A stretch of 64,000 bases of DNA from Volvariella volvacea V23. Its lineage: Eukaryota; Basidiomycota; Agaricomycetes; Agaricales; Pluteaceae. Numbering within the stretch: position 1 is the first letter of the stretch; each line of letters opens with the position of its first letter. The position numbers and the translations under genes are program-made. Below are positions 46,283 through 57,419 of this stretch, piece by piece. The notes under the pieces were generated by a model. The model saw only the letters and a list, made by a program, of their open reading frames with translations, did not search any database and was not told the DNA's origin. Location: positions 1,937,359-2,001,358 of the forward strand of contig KB722737.1 of the NCBI GenBank assembly GCA_000349905.1, read 5' to 3'.

Positions 46283-48149
46283 ATGCCCAGTACACACCTC
46301 ACAGTCCTCGAGGCCAGCGCAAGTAATCACTCTGCGTCCGCTGCATTCAAGACACCTGTAGTCGATTCAAAGTCAGGCCAGGTAGCCCGGTGGCAACAAA
46401 TCACATACCATCAGTTCTACCACGATGTCCAGAGGGTGGCCAGATATTGGACTCACACGCTACGCAGTCTTCCTCTGCGATCAGTCGTTGGGCTTTGGTA
46501 GGTCGTCTTACATTGCCACATTAACAGCCAGTCATTAACGCCTGACCCCAGGATCGGCGGGTTCACTTACACGGATGTGGTTCATATATATGGCATTTCG
46601 AGAGCAGGGTATATCCCACAACTGTTTAGTCTCCGCCTACCCAATCCCTCCGTCATCTACGAGCTTTTGCTTCGGGCCCACGCCAAGGCTTTAATACACG
46701 ACTCCACATTTATCGAAAACATAGTGGATTGCCCCGTCCCAACGTTCCTCGCCCCCGAAGACCAAAACCATATATCCGAAATGAGCGTACCCTTGCCTCC
46801 TCTAAAGGTCTCTAATGATGAACGGGATATTGCATTCATCTTCCATACGAGCGGATCAACATCTGGTTCCCCGAAGCTCGTGCCTTGCACTTACAGGTGG
46901 TTGGATTCTGTTGTACATAAATCTCGGCAAATTTCCATGCCAATCAGCTTAGCAAGACAAGACGTCACCGTGTGGATGTAAGTGTTGCATAGATTCTATA
47001 AATTAAACCTTCTTGATCTGATGATTGTCTTCCTGCCTTATCAGGGGAAGCATGTGCCATATTGGCCAAACATTTAGTAAGACTTCCTTTACCCATTCAT
47101 CAATCAGCAAGTGCTTACCCTATGTTGTTCAGTGTTGATTGGAAGCCTACAGCATGGCTCATGCGTCATTCAACCAACTAAGATCGGGTTCTCCTCTGAG
47201 GAACTCGTCGATATGATTGAACGATGTGGCCTTAATCGCCTCAATCAGTTTGCCGCATTCCTGGCGATGCACCTACGCACATCTCGACTCGACAGCAAGT
47301 TATTGACCTACCTGTGCAACCTCGACGAGGTTCTCTACAGTGGTCTCCCGCTGCCGCGAGATGAAGAGGATTGGGCTATGAGAAATGAGATCAAACTCAA
47401 GGTCAGCAATGGTGATATGTTTCCTTCTTTATGTTTATTGACCCTCGTACTAGAACCTCTTCGGTAGTACGGAGTGCGGCGCCATGCTACTTTCTGTCGG
47501 CGGAAAGGATCGCAGTGGTCCGCTATTACGCCCTCTTGAAGGCATGGCCTACCGGTTTGTATCAGTCACACCATCAGATTCACAACACCAATCGACTGCA
47601 CGGCTACTGGAACTTGTCATCCTGGCAGAATCTAGGGATTGTCCCCATATATCCCTCAGAACTCAAGATGGAAACTTCCACACTGGCGATTTGTTCCAGG
47701 AAGTGATGCCTGGGATGTACGCATTCCGTGGCCGTGATGATGATTGGATCAAATCAGAGACCAGCTTACGATGTGACACAAAGTGAGTACATTCTGCTCC
47801 TACCATCCATATTCGTAACTAATAGGACCCCAGAGCAATCGAAGATAATGCCCGGACTATGTGCAGCAACTTGATTGCTGAATGTGTCGTGGTGGGTTCC
47901 GGACGACCATCGCCAGTCATGTTCATCGAACCCGCTGTGGAGATGGATCACGACAAAATCAAGAAGGAAATCATTCGCAAAACCCGTCAATTCCACTCAA
48001 GGCGCTACCTCCACGAAAGGATAACTTCTGACAAAATGATCGTTATCGTCCCTCGGGGCACGCTCCCGCGAACTGCTACCAAAGGAAATATTCGACGAAC
48101 AGCGGTAGAAGACATGTTCAAAGCACTATTGGACTCGATTTATGCATAA
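46283..48149 (+). CDS. stand-alone adenylate-forming (AMP-binding) enzyme, NRPS-like type
   Basis: ATP-dependent activation of a carboxylic acid as acyl-AMP. It starts MPSTHLTVLEASASNHSAS at 46283. Core motifs in order: FHTSGSTSGSPKLVP (A3 phosphate loop, near 46845), GSMCHIGQTF joined across introns, LFGSTECGAML (A5), FHTGDLF (A7), GRDDDWIKSE (A8) and LPRTATKGNIRR with the A10 lysine near 48080. The early part (ITYHQFYHDVQRVARYWTH, YIPQLFSLRLPNP) resembles the adenylation domain of fungal NRPS-like (A-P-R) reductases rather than classic acyl-CoA synthetases. No carrier or reductase domain follows; the frame stops at 48147 and only non-coding sequence lies beyond. About 540 residues after removing six or so introns. 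The substrate cannot be predicted. Confidence 0.82.
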
Positions 48150-48405
48150 AATTGATTACCCTCGTAGACATGAACACAGCCAGCATTGAATCACCAGCAA
48201 TTGTAGCATTATACAGCATCATGCATGTTCGTACCCTACCCCTCAGTCTTAATTACTTTGCGGCATTTTTATCATGTTATCGTATACGCTCATATCAACA
48301 CGGCGCAGCTGTATTATTAATCCTAGTGGACTATTCTATTTAGTGGATCTGCACGCTACAGCTCTGATAATACTTACCTTACTGCAATTGCACCCTTGTA
48401 TACAG

Positions 48406-49410
48406 TTAGATTACGAACATTTCATCTTGGGAAATTCTTAAAGTAAATGATCCTAATACCCTCGAAGACGCTTCGTAGACGACAATCCTGAAGTCGTTAG
48501 ATTGATGATATGTCGATTCTGTTGACGAAGGCAAAGGTATCTGGTCGTCTGCTGGGAATACGCCGTTGATCGTAATACGGCATGTCAAGCTTAAAGGCAA
48601 TGAAATAGCCTCAGGGTGGTCACTATTGTCATCAGCAAAACGAGTTGGAGCGGGCCGCAGATGCTGAGCATATTGCATAGTGCCTGCAACCTTGACTGGA
48701 TGCAGACCCCAGTTTGTCAACGCGATTAAAGGTCTATGAGATGAGTGGAAAGACTGGATTGCTGCACAGATGTGCTCCATGGGGTGGGTGGAAGCAAGAT
48801 ATTTGCCAGGCACAGCGGATCCGACTTGCCTGAATTGTTCAGTGCTGTGACGATCAGTCCAATAGAAGGCACTCAAAGAATTGATCGCGACCACGCCGAT
48901 TGCTGAATGTGGCAGCCAAGAGACGTGATATTCTGGCAGATGCTGGATTGTGATGACGAGCTGGAAGGACGAAGTTGGTTGGAAGACGTGGAGTCTTGCT
49001 AAAGAGGAGTCAAGCACGGAGCTAATGTCTGCCTGCTCCGAAAGCCGGCGCGCCAGACGTCCTCTCAATAGTTGGGCGAGACGGGTGACACTGAAGGTTC
49101 CGTCCGTGTCCATTACTATGGCAGCCTGCTGCCAACCCCCCAAGTTTGTGGTAGCATGTGTTGCCGGGAGGATGCACTCGATGAGGATAAAATACAACAG
49201 ATGGGTCTTGCCAGATGCGGGGGGTCCCTGTATTTCGAGAATGTCGCCCTTGCGAAGGGGTGTTGGGACTAAATCTGTCAGGGCGACCAAGGGGGGTCTG
49301 GGCAGGATTGGGGCAAGAACCTAGATAAAGGAGAGATTGGGGACTGGCAGGGAGCGAAAAGAGGAAATATAGACCTGGGCAAGGGACTGGGAGGAGATGT
49401 GGTCGAGCAT
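48406..49410 (-). CDS. XRCC2-like RecA/Rad51-family DNA repair protein
   Basis: Rad51 paralogue expected to act in homologous recombination. Exon 1 is MLDHISSQSLAQ at 49410, joined across an intron (about 49322-49374) to VLAPILPRPPLVALTDL. The ATPase core has Walker A in GDILEIQGPPASGKTHLLY. The Walker B-like strand is weak: SAIGVVAINSLSAFYW. An extended AAIVMDTDGTFSVTRLAQLL strand-helix matches XRCC2, and SSLARLHVFQPTSSFQLVIT follows. A C-terminal block of beta strands includes LSLTCRITINGVFP and DFRIVVYEASSRVLGSFTLR. About 317 residues. Position of GPPASGKT near the N-terminus without the helix-hairpin domain fits XRCC2 better than Rad51 itself. It is divergent from the coiled-coil gene by 109 bp. 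Confidence 0.78.
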
Positions 49411-49519
49411 GGGAGAGCAGTCGGATGGAAAAGCGCACGTGTTGTTCTGTGGTTGCTACTCGAGTTACCAACACATTCAACCACTTTTCTAACGACTATT
49501 TACGACTTCCTCCCCTCCC
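49411..49519. promoter_or_regulatory. 109-bp divergent promoter, XRCC2-like / coiled-coil gene
   Basis: Only 109 bp lie between the two start codons. Includes a TTTCTAACGAC pyrimidine-rich leader on the + side. No specific factor site is claimed. Confidence 0.5.
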
Positions 49520-51986
49520 ATGGCTACCGCTGCAACCACTCCTCCCACCCGTCCACATCCACCAGCTGCCAGGCGCAACACCACCTCGTCCCCCTCCCCA
49601 ACCCTTCTTCCACCCCGCAATCCCTCTCTTCGTCGCAACTCTACGGCCACCTCCCCTCCTTCTCGTCGACCCCCTCCGAAGCAGAGCGCGGCTCTGAGCC
49701 CTCTAAATGGCGACTCCCGCGAAGCTCTCGCCGCCTCGTTGAAGCTGGAAACCGACCAGAAGGAACAGGTATGTTGGCTTTCGCGTCAAAATTTATACGC
49801 GTTGTCCTCTTTCCCACTTGCTGACCGCACACACACGTCCAGTTAATGGTACAGATCCAGAACAAGGACCAAACCATCGCTCAGTTGACCGCCGAAAACG
49901 ACAACCTCGTCTCTGCCCTGAATGCTGCAGAGTCGAGGTTGAATGACCTGTATGCTGAGCAAAGTCGCTCAGAAGCGGAGCTCGCCCAGCGAATAGACAT
50001 TGCCGACAAGCTGAGAGCACAAGTGCGCGAACTAGAAAAAGAGAAGCGGGACCTCCACCGTCGATACAACGAGCAGGTGAGTTGATGTCCCTGAAATCTG
50101 GGGCTTTATAGGGCTTACTGACGTCGTGGTTCATCCCGTGCTAGACAGCAACATTTGAGGCGGAACGGCAAGCATTTTACGACAACGAGCAACACCTCAA
50201 GTCTCGTATCCAATCCCTTACACAAACACGAAAACACCCGGAATCTATAGTAATGACTCACACGGAAACAGATACGGAAAATGACACGGAAGATGATACA
50301 GACATGCAATATGCCGTTACACGGCCGGAAACTCCGAAGCAAGATCTTAGCGATCCCGAGACGGAGCCCGCAGAGATGACCGCTCTTCGACTCGAGTTGT
50401 CAACTCTATCTACCTCTTATGCTTCCCTGCAAAGCACTCTTGTGCTTCTTCAGACCCAGCTAGTTGATCTCAAGAGAGTCAATCGCGAGGTGCAAGAAGA
50501 GAATGAGAGCTACATGATCCTTCTCCGGGAGAAGACCCTCAGTGGCCAATACGACGTGACGAGGCAGATTGGTGGTACGGCGACATCGAGCGACGATGAC
50601 GAGGATGAGGACAGCGGTAGCGATGGTACGACAGATATTGGTAGCCTTCGTAGCACCGGTCGCACTCTCGATCGTGTCCCAGAAGAAGGACATGAAGATA
50701 CCCTCGAGCAGGAGCTTGAACGTAGCCTTCACAATGATGAAGCAGACGACGACCCGTCTCAAACACCCCGTCATTCTAGTCGACAGGCCCGCAAACGCTC
50801 GTCCTCTACCGTCAGTGGTGCGAGGGGAGAATCACTTGCTGGTTTGCCGATTACTGGTCCGGGACTCGACCTTGCAGCTGAGCTCGGCAGGGCGGAGAAT
50901 AAAGACATTCTAAACGGTAATATTATGGACGAACACCACTCGGCACCTAAATCAAAACGCTCAAGAAAAGGCACCGAAAGTCGCAAGGTGTCGACTTCGG
51001 AATCTGGCAACATCGACACGATGAACGACATTGATGCCCTTCGTTCCGAAGTCAAATCTCTCAAGGATGCCAATAAGGCCCTATCATTATATGCCTCTAA
51101 AATTATTGATAGAATTATTGCCCAGGAGGGATTTGAGCACGTTCTGGCTGCTGACTACGAAAGACAGCCTGTTACTCCGACACCAGCGAAAACACCGATG
51201 GAACCTGCCCCGGCACCCGCCCCATCAAGACCCCAGTCTGTCTTCATGGGTCGCACCTTCAGCAACAGCAGCAGCACAAGCACAAGCAGCAACTCTCAGG
51301 CTCAGGCCCCTCCCCCCACCGCTACGAACACAAGTAATAAGGCTCAACGCCGTTCATTATCGTTTGACTGGAGGGGCTTTTCCATATTTTCTGGAGAGAA
51401 AAAGGCTGATCCCCCTAATCTGCGTCCGTTGACTCTCAAGCCGGGAGCAAACCCAATTGTCAGTGCACGGAAGTTGGAGACACAGGAGGACGAAGAAGAC
51501 CGCAAAGAACGCGAACGACTCAATGCTACCATGAAGTTGATGGGAATTCAACCGTCTACCCCAGCATCACCTCAAATGCCATCCACGCCTGCTCAGAAGC
51601 CACCACCGCCCAGCACGCCTTTGGCCAGTATGGCTAGACGGTTCTCGCTCTTCGGGGCCAGAACGCCTGTAGAGAGCGAAGCATCGTCACTGCGCTATAC
51701 TCCATCTGTGGACAGTGGCAGTCGTGTGGGTCTCGGGATCCATAATGCTCCCACTCTAACACAGGAAGCCCTTGTCAACGCTGAAGCCGAAAACTCAATT
51801 GCGGCGCTCGATGCACACGAGCGCACCCTTAGCGCTGAAGTAGCTAAAGGGGCTCCTAGCGGATTCACGGAGATACAACCCCGAAGCAGCCTGAATGGCA
51901 GGCGAAGCCGAAGAAGTGCAGGTGGGAGCGGAAGCACTGTCTGGAGCGCTGGTATGAGTGATGGACGAGATGAGGCCGGACATTAA
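49520..51986 (+). CDS. coiled-coil protein of unknown function
   Basis: Starts MATAATTPPTRPHPPAARRN at 49520. The N-terminus is Pro/Ser/Arg-rich. Exons after introns at about 49769-49842 and 50076-50144 give strong coiled coils: QIQNKDQTIAQLTAENDNLV, LRAQVRELEKEKRDLHRRY, then a third near LRLELSTLSTSYASLQSTLV and VNREVQEENESYMILLREK. An acidic, Ser-rich stretch (SSDDDEDEDSGSDG), another short coil (IDALRSEVKSLKDANKALSL) and a long Ser/Pro tail with RRSLSFDWRGFSIFSGEKK follow. It ends GMSDGRDEAGH at 51986. About 775 residues. No known domain is seen. Basidiomycete homologues of similar build exist in general, but no function can be named; a scaffold role is only a guess from the coils. Confidence 0.75.
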
Positions 51987-52190
51987 CACAATCGGGAGCA
52001 CTTCGTTCACTGGTTCCTCCGCCACAGGATGGACGCTATATTTGATTCGCCCATCCGGACCCATTCCATTTCAAGATACCTTGGTGTCTGGGATAGCTTA
52101 CAATCGTGGACACTTTCCTGACTTGCTGATCATAACACCTCAACTCGATTAGATGCTACCAATTGGGAAAATGAACTACACGATGTCATA

Positions 52191-53019
52191 TTATTCGGGG
52201 ACCTCGTGCTTCAGCAGTGTGTTTTGTGCGTGTGTCCTTATGGTTTGGAATGGGTTTGACACGAAATGCGGGTTCGATAAGATAAGTGGGTGACGCAGTT
52301 GTTCCAGCTTCCTGTCAAAGTGCCAGGATTGTTTGGGGCCTATTGCAAGCTATGACCGAACATGCACTCACAAGGCTCGCTTACGTTGTGCTTTCGAAAG
52401 CGTCGAACCCTTCCCCTCCCCAATCGCGCCAGTTGGCGGTTTTCTCCGTTGGGTACTATCTGGTTCTTGGGCTTCGTCTTCTGTTTCGGCAGCAGTCTCG
52501 ATGTTTTTGAGGACAGCTCGGATCTCATCCAGTCCACTAGCCAGCTGCTCTTTGGCTTTTCGCTTCATTCTTCGCTGATGCGATTTTGAATATGGACTAT
52601 GGATAGTTTCCAGGCCTATGCAGTGGAACGTATACTTGTGCATGAGCAAGGATATATAGATGTGGGTACATACGCTCCAGAAACGCAGCTCTCTTGAGTT
52701 GCAATTTCTCTTTTTTGGTCAATTGGCTGGGCACATCTTCCCCATCTCCATCGGCAAGTAGCTCCGTAGCCTAGAGAATCAGGCAGGTTAACTGGATCTC
52801 AGGGTTTGAAATAGAGATAACTGCGTACTGGGATATTAGCACCTTCCCCGACCTCCAAGTGCTCTACCTGGTTCTCCTCTACAGCAAATGCACGCTTACG
52901 GATTGGGGCAGACGGTCCATGAAATGCTGTTCTTCGACGACCAGCTTTGGGCTTGAATTTGGCGAAAATCGGAAAATTAAAAAAGGCAAGAGCAAGGTTT
53001 AAACCAAGGTAATCACCAT
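52191..53019 (-). CDS. SLX9: ribosome biogenesis protein SLX9 (FAM207A family)
   Basis: Nucleolar factor for 40S subunit processing and export. The probable first exon is only ATG (53019), joined across an intron to PKAGRRRTAFHGPSAPIRKR. Then come ATELLADGDGEDVPSQLTKK with EKLQLKRAAFLE, and LETIHSPYSKSHQRRMKRKA, a hallmark of the family. Acidic coil follows, then TGAIGEGKGSTLSKAQRKRA joined to LKLEQLRHPLILSNPHF and NPFQTIRTHAQNTL, the conserved C-terminal signature, and TAA at 52191. About 200 residues, four introns. The start is uncertain: an ATG-only first exon is unusual, and a start elsewhere cannot be excluded. The rest of the gene is very clear. Confidence 0.85.
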
Positions 53020-53086
53020 TGTGGGTGGAGGGGACTCAGCAGATGGTCACAGCGTCACAGCACGGGCATCAAACAACAGTACTCTA

Positions 53087-54637
53087 TCATATCTCCACTC
53101 GGCCCGCCACCGACTCGTTCTCTTCCAGACGCCCTCCCCACCCCACCAACACGAAACTGCCAATAACCAGAACAGCACCGATTATTACTTGCAATGCAAC
53201 AAACCTCCCCAGAAGCATATCCCCAACCACTGCTAGCGGGATTGTCAGACTGATTCCAACCGTTACTACCAAAGGTGTCGTTTTAAGCATGGCAAGCACG
53301 TAAATGTAGTCACTCGATAGTGTGATTGCCATCTGCAATTTGTCAGTAGTTCTGCGGTAGCGGATGGTTAATACCCACGTTGATGAGGAGCGCGAGTATA
53401 GTCCTCCCTGTTTTAGGGAGTTCAAAGGCTTCCACGCCAATGAAGTGGAGGATAACCCCAATAGGCCAGCACAACAAAATATTGAACAAGCCAACAAACC
53501 CAAAAAATAGTTGCATGTCTATCCGGGACTCGTGTTGTATACGGACCTTGAGCAAGGTAACATAGAAGGCATAGAAAACAGCCGAGAGAAGGGCGAGAAG
53601 GTCTCCCAGTAGTGGTTGAGAAGCATACTCTCGAGATGTTATTGATTCTGTGGGTTGCTGAGAGTCTGATGTTGAAACTAGGATGGTCCCACCAAAGCTA
53701 GGCGGCACGAATTAACGCCCAACAAGATGTGTCTGAGGAAAAACCTACCTAATCATCACGGCTGCTATCTTGGGCGAATTCAGAGATTCCACGCCAAACG
53801 CTCTGCCCACCCCCAGGGTAAAGAACCCTGCCACGAGTCATCTAGTACATAGCCCGTAGAAAGGAGAGCACTGCTTACCGCTCATACTCGATAAAATGGT
53901 GGCACTAGCCACGCTTGTATAGTCCAGCGATGCATTGACCGACCAATTGGCGATAAACCATAGGAAACAGAATTCAAGGGCGAGTCTGACGGTTTCAACT
54001 GTCGTCAGTGGGGAGTGTACCGCTTCGGCCTTTACTGGTGCAATAAGGGGTGTGGTTGATTGCTGATGGCAGGTTTCAGTAATCCCCTCAAGTGCTTCGT
54101 GACTGGCGACTGACTTCAACGGCCAAGTGCTCTACGTCTTGCCCTTGGTCTGCTTCTGATAAAGGTTGGTACTCTGTGCTGCTCGGGTTGAGATCGTTAG
54201 TACAGTGAAAGCAATGGGACCGAAACTCACGATCTGTGTCTATCAAGCTGCTTTGCGCGTTCCTTCAGGTATCTATAGGTGAAGGGGAGTAGATACAAGC
54301 TGAAAGCGCTTGTGTTGAGATATGTAACACTGGTACCGCCATCAGGAGGAATTTGGGAGCACGAGAATGGTAAACCAACAGGAACGGCTTCGCGTATCCG
54401 GCATCAAAAAGGTCCTGACAGACTGTTAGATAGCATAAGGAAGAAGAATGTCGGCTGAGGTACTTGAGTAATGAAGTTGGATGAGGTCCATAGCACAACC
54501 ACACCAAGTAGCAGGACGAGTCCAAGGGCGAAGTCCTTGTTGTGCATGGATGGGGTGATGGCAAGTGGCTGAGTTGATGGAGACAAACGGTCCAGAGACT
54601 CCATCTCAATTTGTGAATCTGGCGTGCCGAGGGGCAT
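53087..54637 (-). CDS. drug/metabolite-superfamily transporter (SLC35F5/Thi74-like)
   Basis: Multi-pass membrane transporter. It starts MPLGTPDSQIEMESLDRLS at 54637, then the first helix LGLVLLLGVVVLWTSSNFIT. Further helices are seen in FCFLWFIANWSVNASLDYTS with ASATILSSMS (a conserved DMT stretch), FFTLGVGRAFGVE, LLGDLLALLSAVFYAFYVTL, FFGFVGLFNILLCWPIGVIL, YIYVLAMLKTTPLVVTVGIS and LQVIIGAVLVIGSFVLVGWG. About ten helices and 400 residues. The YTSVASATILSSMS and DYIYVLAMLKTTPLVVTVGI blocks match the group containing human SLC35F5 and yeast Thi74/YML018C, thought to sit in vacuolar or mitochondrial membranes. The substrate is unknown. The exon structure near 54200-54420 is not fully resolved. 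Confidence 0.8.
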
Positions 54638-54902
54638 TCATGAGGATATGGCTGATACTACTCGCTTGCCAGGATTTGATGAACCCATCAAGGCGTCATA
54701 TGACGGAATTTCCCAAGGGCCAACGGCCCAACGAGCACCTGGCCATTTGGTGACCGAACGAGTGAAAGTAATCCATAGTCACATTTGACTACAAGGAAAT
54801 AAGAATAAATGCTAGACTAAAAATCCGTATTGAATGTGAAGAGGGTATTAGAATGTGATGTGTTCCGGAATGTACAAATACACAACGTGTAAAGGTCCGA
54901 TG

Positions 54903-56170
54903 CTATGCAATGCGTGTAGGTGCCGCCGGGTGGTATTTCACTTTCTCAAAGATCCGGTACAAGCTGATAACGAGGTTGCTGCAGTACATCAGCAGCCCGA
55001 TACCAACAAGGCATATCAATGACAACTGGTCGTCGCATATACGTTCTCCAACAGTGTACTCCAGATCAGGGATACCCATAGGGGGAGGTAGTTGGCTGTA
55101 CCATGCCATATGAGAGGGTGACGCGCAAGGAACGCGAGAGGTAAAGAAATTATCAAAGGATAGAGATAGTGCTGCAGACCAAGCACATATAAAAAGCACC
55201 TCAGAAAGAGTGTGAGCTAGTTTGCGCGAGGTGCGCCAAAGGCCGAGCGGACGACCAAAGTATTCGAGCTAAACAACCCGATAAGTTTCGGCCAGTCAAG
55301 GGATATAAGCTGGGACGAACGTAGATAGCAGCCATGACGTGCACCAGGGTCAGGGGTGCAAAGATGATCACCACGGTTCTGGTATTTAAAGTGAGCGTGA
55401 CAATAAGGATAAGAATGCAGTAACCTACGGCGAGCTCCCAACGGCACCCATGACATTATTCCTCATTTCTAGCTGTCTTATTCGAATGGCCATTCCGAGT
55501 GCAGCCGTGGTAAAAGTTATGTTCATGAAACGGAAAAGCTATGATATCACAAGACCAATGAGGGGGAATTCAAATGAATGAAATCAGGGTTACGTACCAA
55601 TGGTACATAAGTGTTAGTTAATACGAAATTCCGTAGCCTCCTCTTTCGTCTGGCCCAGCGAGATCGCCGTTTGCTATTACTACCCACTTGGCTTTCCTGG
55701 TCATCCACTACTGCGTCGGAGCCATGGTGGCTGGGGTTTGAAGAACGATTATGAGAAGCAACTTCGTTACGCTTCCAACTGATCTCCCACCCTGGGGGTT
55801 TACTGAGACGAGCAGAAGTGGAAGCCTGGGGCGGAACAGGCAAGGATGGCGAAGACTGATCCTCGTATCCCGCTTCTTCCGGAATAGAAGTGGTGCCAGA
55901 TTTCTCCCGTTCTTTCCGTATGAGTGACATGTTGAGCGATGATGGGTTCAGCCACGATAACGACCTGTCCTTGAACCCTTTGCGTTCAGGCCTGTCCAGG
56001 CCAGGAATGTCACCTAGAAGTGGCTGTCTAGGCCGCTGAAGGGTAAATGACCACCATCGAGAGCCAGGGTGGGAGGCGTCTGAGATATAAGAAGCGACAT
56101 CTGAGGGACGTGGTTCAGAGGCGTAATGGCTCGGAAGGGGGATGGATTGCTCCTTAGGAGAGGGCGGCTC
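54903..56170 (-). CDS. SRF1-like fungal membrane protein, N-terminus lost in the assembly gap
   Basis: The visible part begins at the edge of the N gap with PPSPKEQSIPLPSHYASEP. A disordered region follows with SRWWSFTLQRPRQPLLGDIP, GFKDRSLSWLNPSSLNMSLI, PPGWEISWKRNE and a basic KRRSRWARRKRRLRNFVLTN just before the membrane part. Later exons show helices: LFRFMNITFTTAALGMAIRI, VVIIFAPLTLVHVMAAIYV, PLGLWRTSRKLAHTLSEVLF with ICAWSAALSLSFDNFF, and SLICLVGIGLLMYCSNLVIS. Stop TAG at 54903. The order (basic stretch, four helices, YFGRP.GLW motif) resembles the yeast Srf1 family, described as a regulator of phospholipase D, but this is from memory of the family layout and moderate. The first part of the coding region and the start codon lie in or beyond the gap at 56171-56270. 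Confidence 0.6.
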
Positions 56171-56270
56171 NNNNNNNNNNNNNNNNNNNNNNNNNNNNNN
56201 NNNNNNNNNNNNNNNNNNNNNNNNNNNNNNNNNNNNNNNNNNNNNNNNNNNNNNNNNNNNNNNNNNNNNN
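56171..56270. other. assembly gap, 100 N
   Basis: Exactly 100 N, the usual placeholder for a scaffold gap of unknown true size. It removes the start of the SRF1-like gene and part of the promoter shared with the NIP30 gene at 56340. Confidence 0.99.
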
Positions 56271-56339
56271 GGGAGGTTGGAATTAAATCCCACTTGGCGA
56301 CAACAACTCTTGGTCACCGCCACTTTCATAATCATTGCC

Positions 56340-57311
56340 ATGTCTGCTCCAGGCGATTCACTCGTCCCCTCTCTCTCCTCTGGCCCCGTCGGCTCTCGTT
56401 TCATCACCCAAGACGAAATCGAATCCGCCAAAGCTCGAAGAGAAGAGCAATGGAAAGCTGCATATGCTCGGTTCGTTTCTGTCGTCCCATCAACAACTTT
56501 CTTTTCAGGCAAACCATTCCTCTTTTCTCCCTCCTCGCTTTATTCCAGGCTCGGACAAGAGCCACCTCCACAGCAGCAGGAAGATTATCATGATGGCCGA
56601 AGTCTTGCAGAAGTAATTCTGATTTTGTGATCACACGACTGGGCAGCGTGTACTAACCCCTCCGTTGGCAAATCTCCATGCACTAGAAACTTGCTGCAAA
56701 TCGGGTAAGCACTTCTCATTCGCATATTATAATCTCATAGCATCGTCATCTTATGGCATTTTCGGCAGGCCGCAAAACAAGAAGAATGGGAGGAGAGAAA
56801 CAAACTAGGTTTTTACTGTTCTTGCGTCTCTGGACAGCCATCTGACTGCGGGTGCAGCTAATCAGTTCCGGGCTCTGGAAGAAGATGAAATTATGTTCTT
56901 GGACTCCGTACGCGAACGGCAAGAGGCTGAAGAACGGGAGAGACGGCAGAAAGATGGCGAAGAAGTTCGGTCCTTCAAGGAGTGCGTCCCCACACTTAGT
57001 ACCCAGCTTCGTACACATTCTCATGCCCTTCCAGAGCAGTCGCAGCACGAGAGCGTGCATTATCCAGCACTCCAGCACTCCTGAATAATAAGCCGACCGG
57101 TACTGCACAGCCAAAACCAACAATAGCTCCAAAGAAAGACCAAAAGAGATCTCTCAAAGGCGTTGTTGTAAAGAAAAAGAGCAAGCCCTCGGCCCCTGCA
57201 GCTACGTCACAAGGTTCGGCATCAGCGCCGACACCACCCAACAACCGTGATCCTTCGTTGAGTCCCAAAATCGAGGGGCCTCAGGCTAAACGGAGGAAGC
57301 TTGAGGAGTGA
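56340..57311 (+). CDS. NIP30/FAM192A (PIP30) family nuclear protein
   Basis: Starts MSAPGDSLVPSLSSGPVGSR at 56340. Spliced exons give RFITQDEIESAKARREEQW, LGQEPPPQQQEDYHDGRSL, AEKLAANR, AAKQEEWEERNKL and ANQFRALEEDEIMFLDSVRE, the family's core motif (FxNQFRxLDEDExxFLD). A helical Arg/Glu-rich part and an intron (about 56986-57038) then lead to EAVAARERALSST and a basic tail KRSLKGVVVKKKSKPSAP ending PQAKRRKLEE. About 215 residues. The human protein binds proteasome activator PA28-gamma in the nucleus; a similar partner in fungi is not established. The tail is probably a nuclear localisation signal. It converges on ES2; the two stops are 109 bp apart. Confidence 0.85.
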
Positions 57312-57419
57312 CTGACACTGTTTTGCCTTGCGTCAAGCTATGTGTGCAATACAGCTACATGTATTATTACGTACTTCATAATATAATACACCTGGTGTCC
57401 ATCATATATAACAAACGTG

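Noticed and set aside
55547..56512. A 321-residue minus-strand open frame that reads through the N gap
   Set aside because: The part above 56270 is antisense to the NIP30 gene (SAPGDSLVPSL frame), and the gap is unknown sequence, so the fused frame is an artefact. Only the part below 56171 was used.
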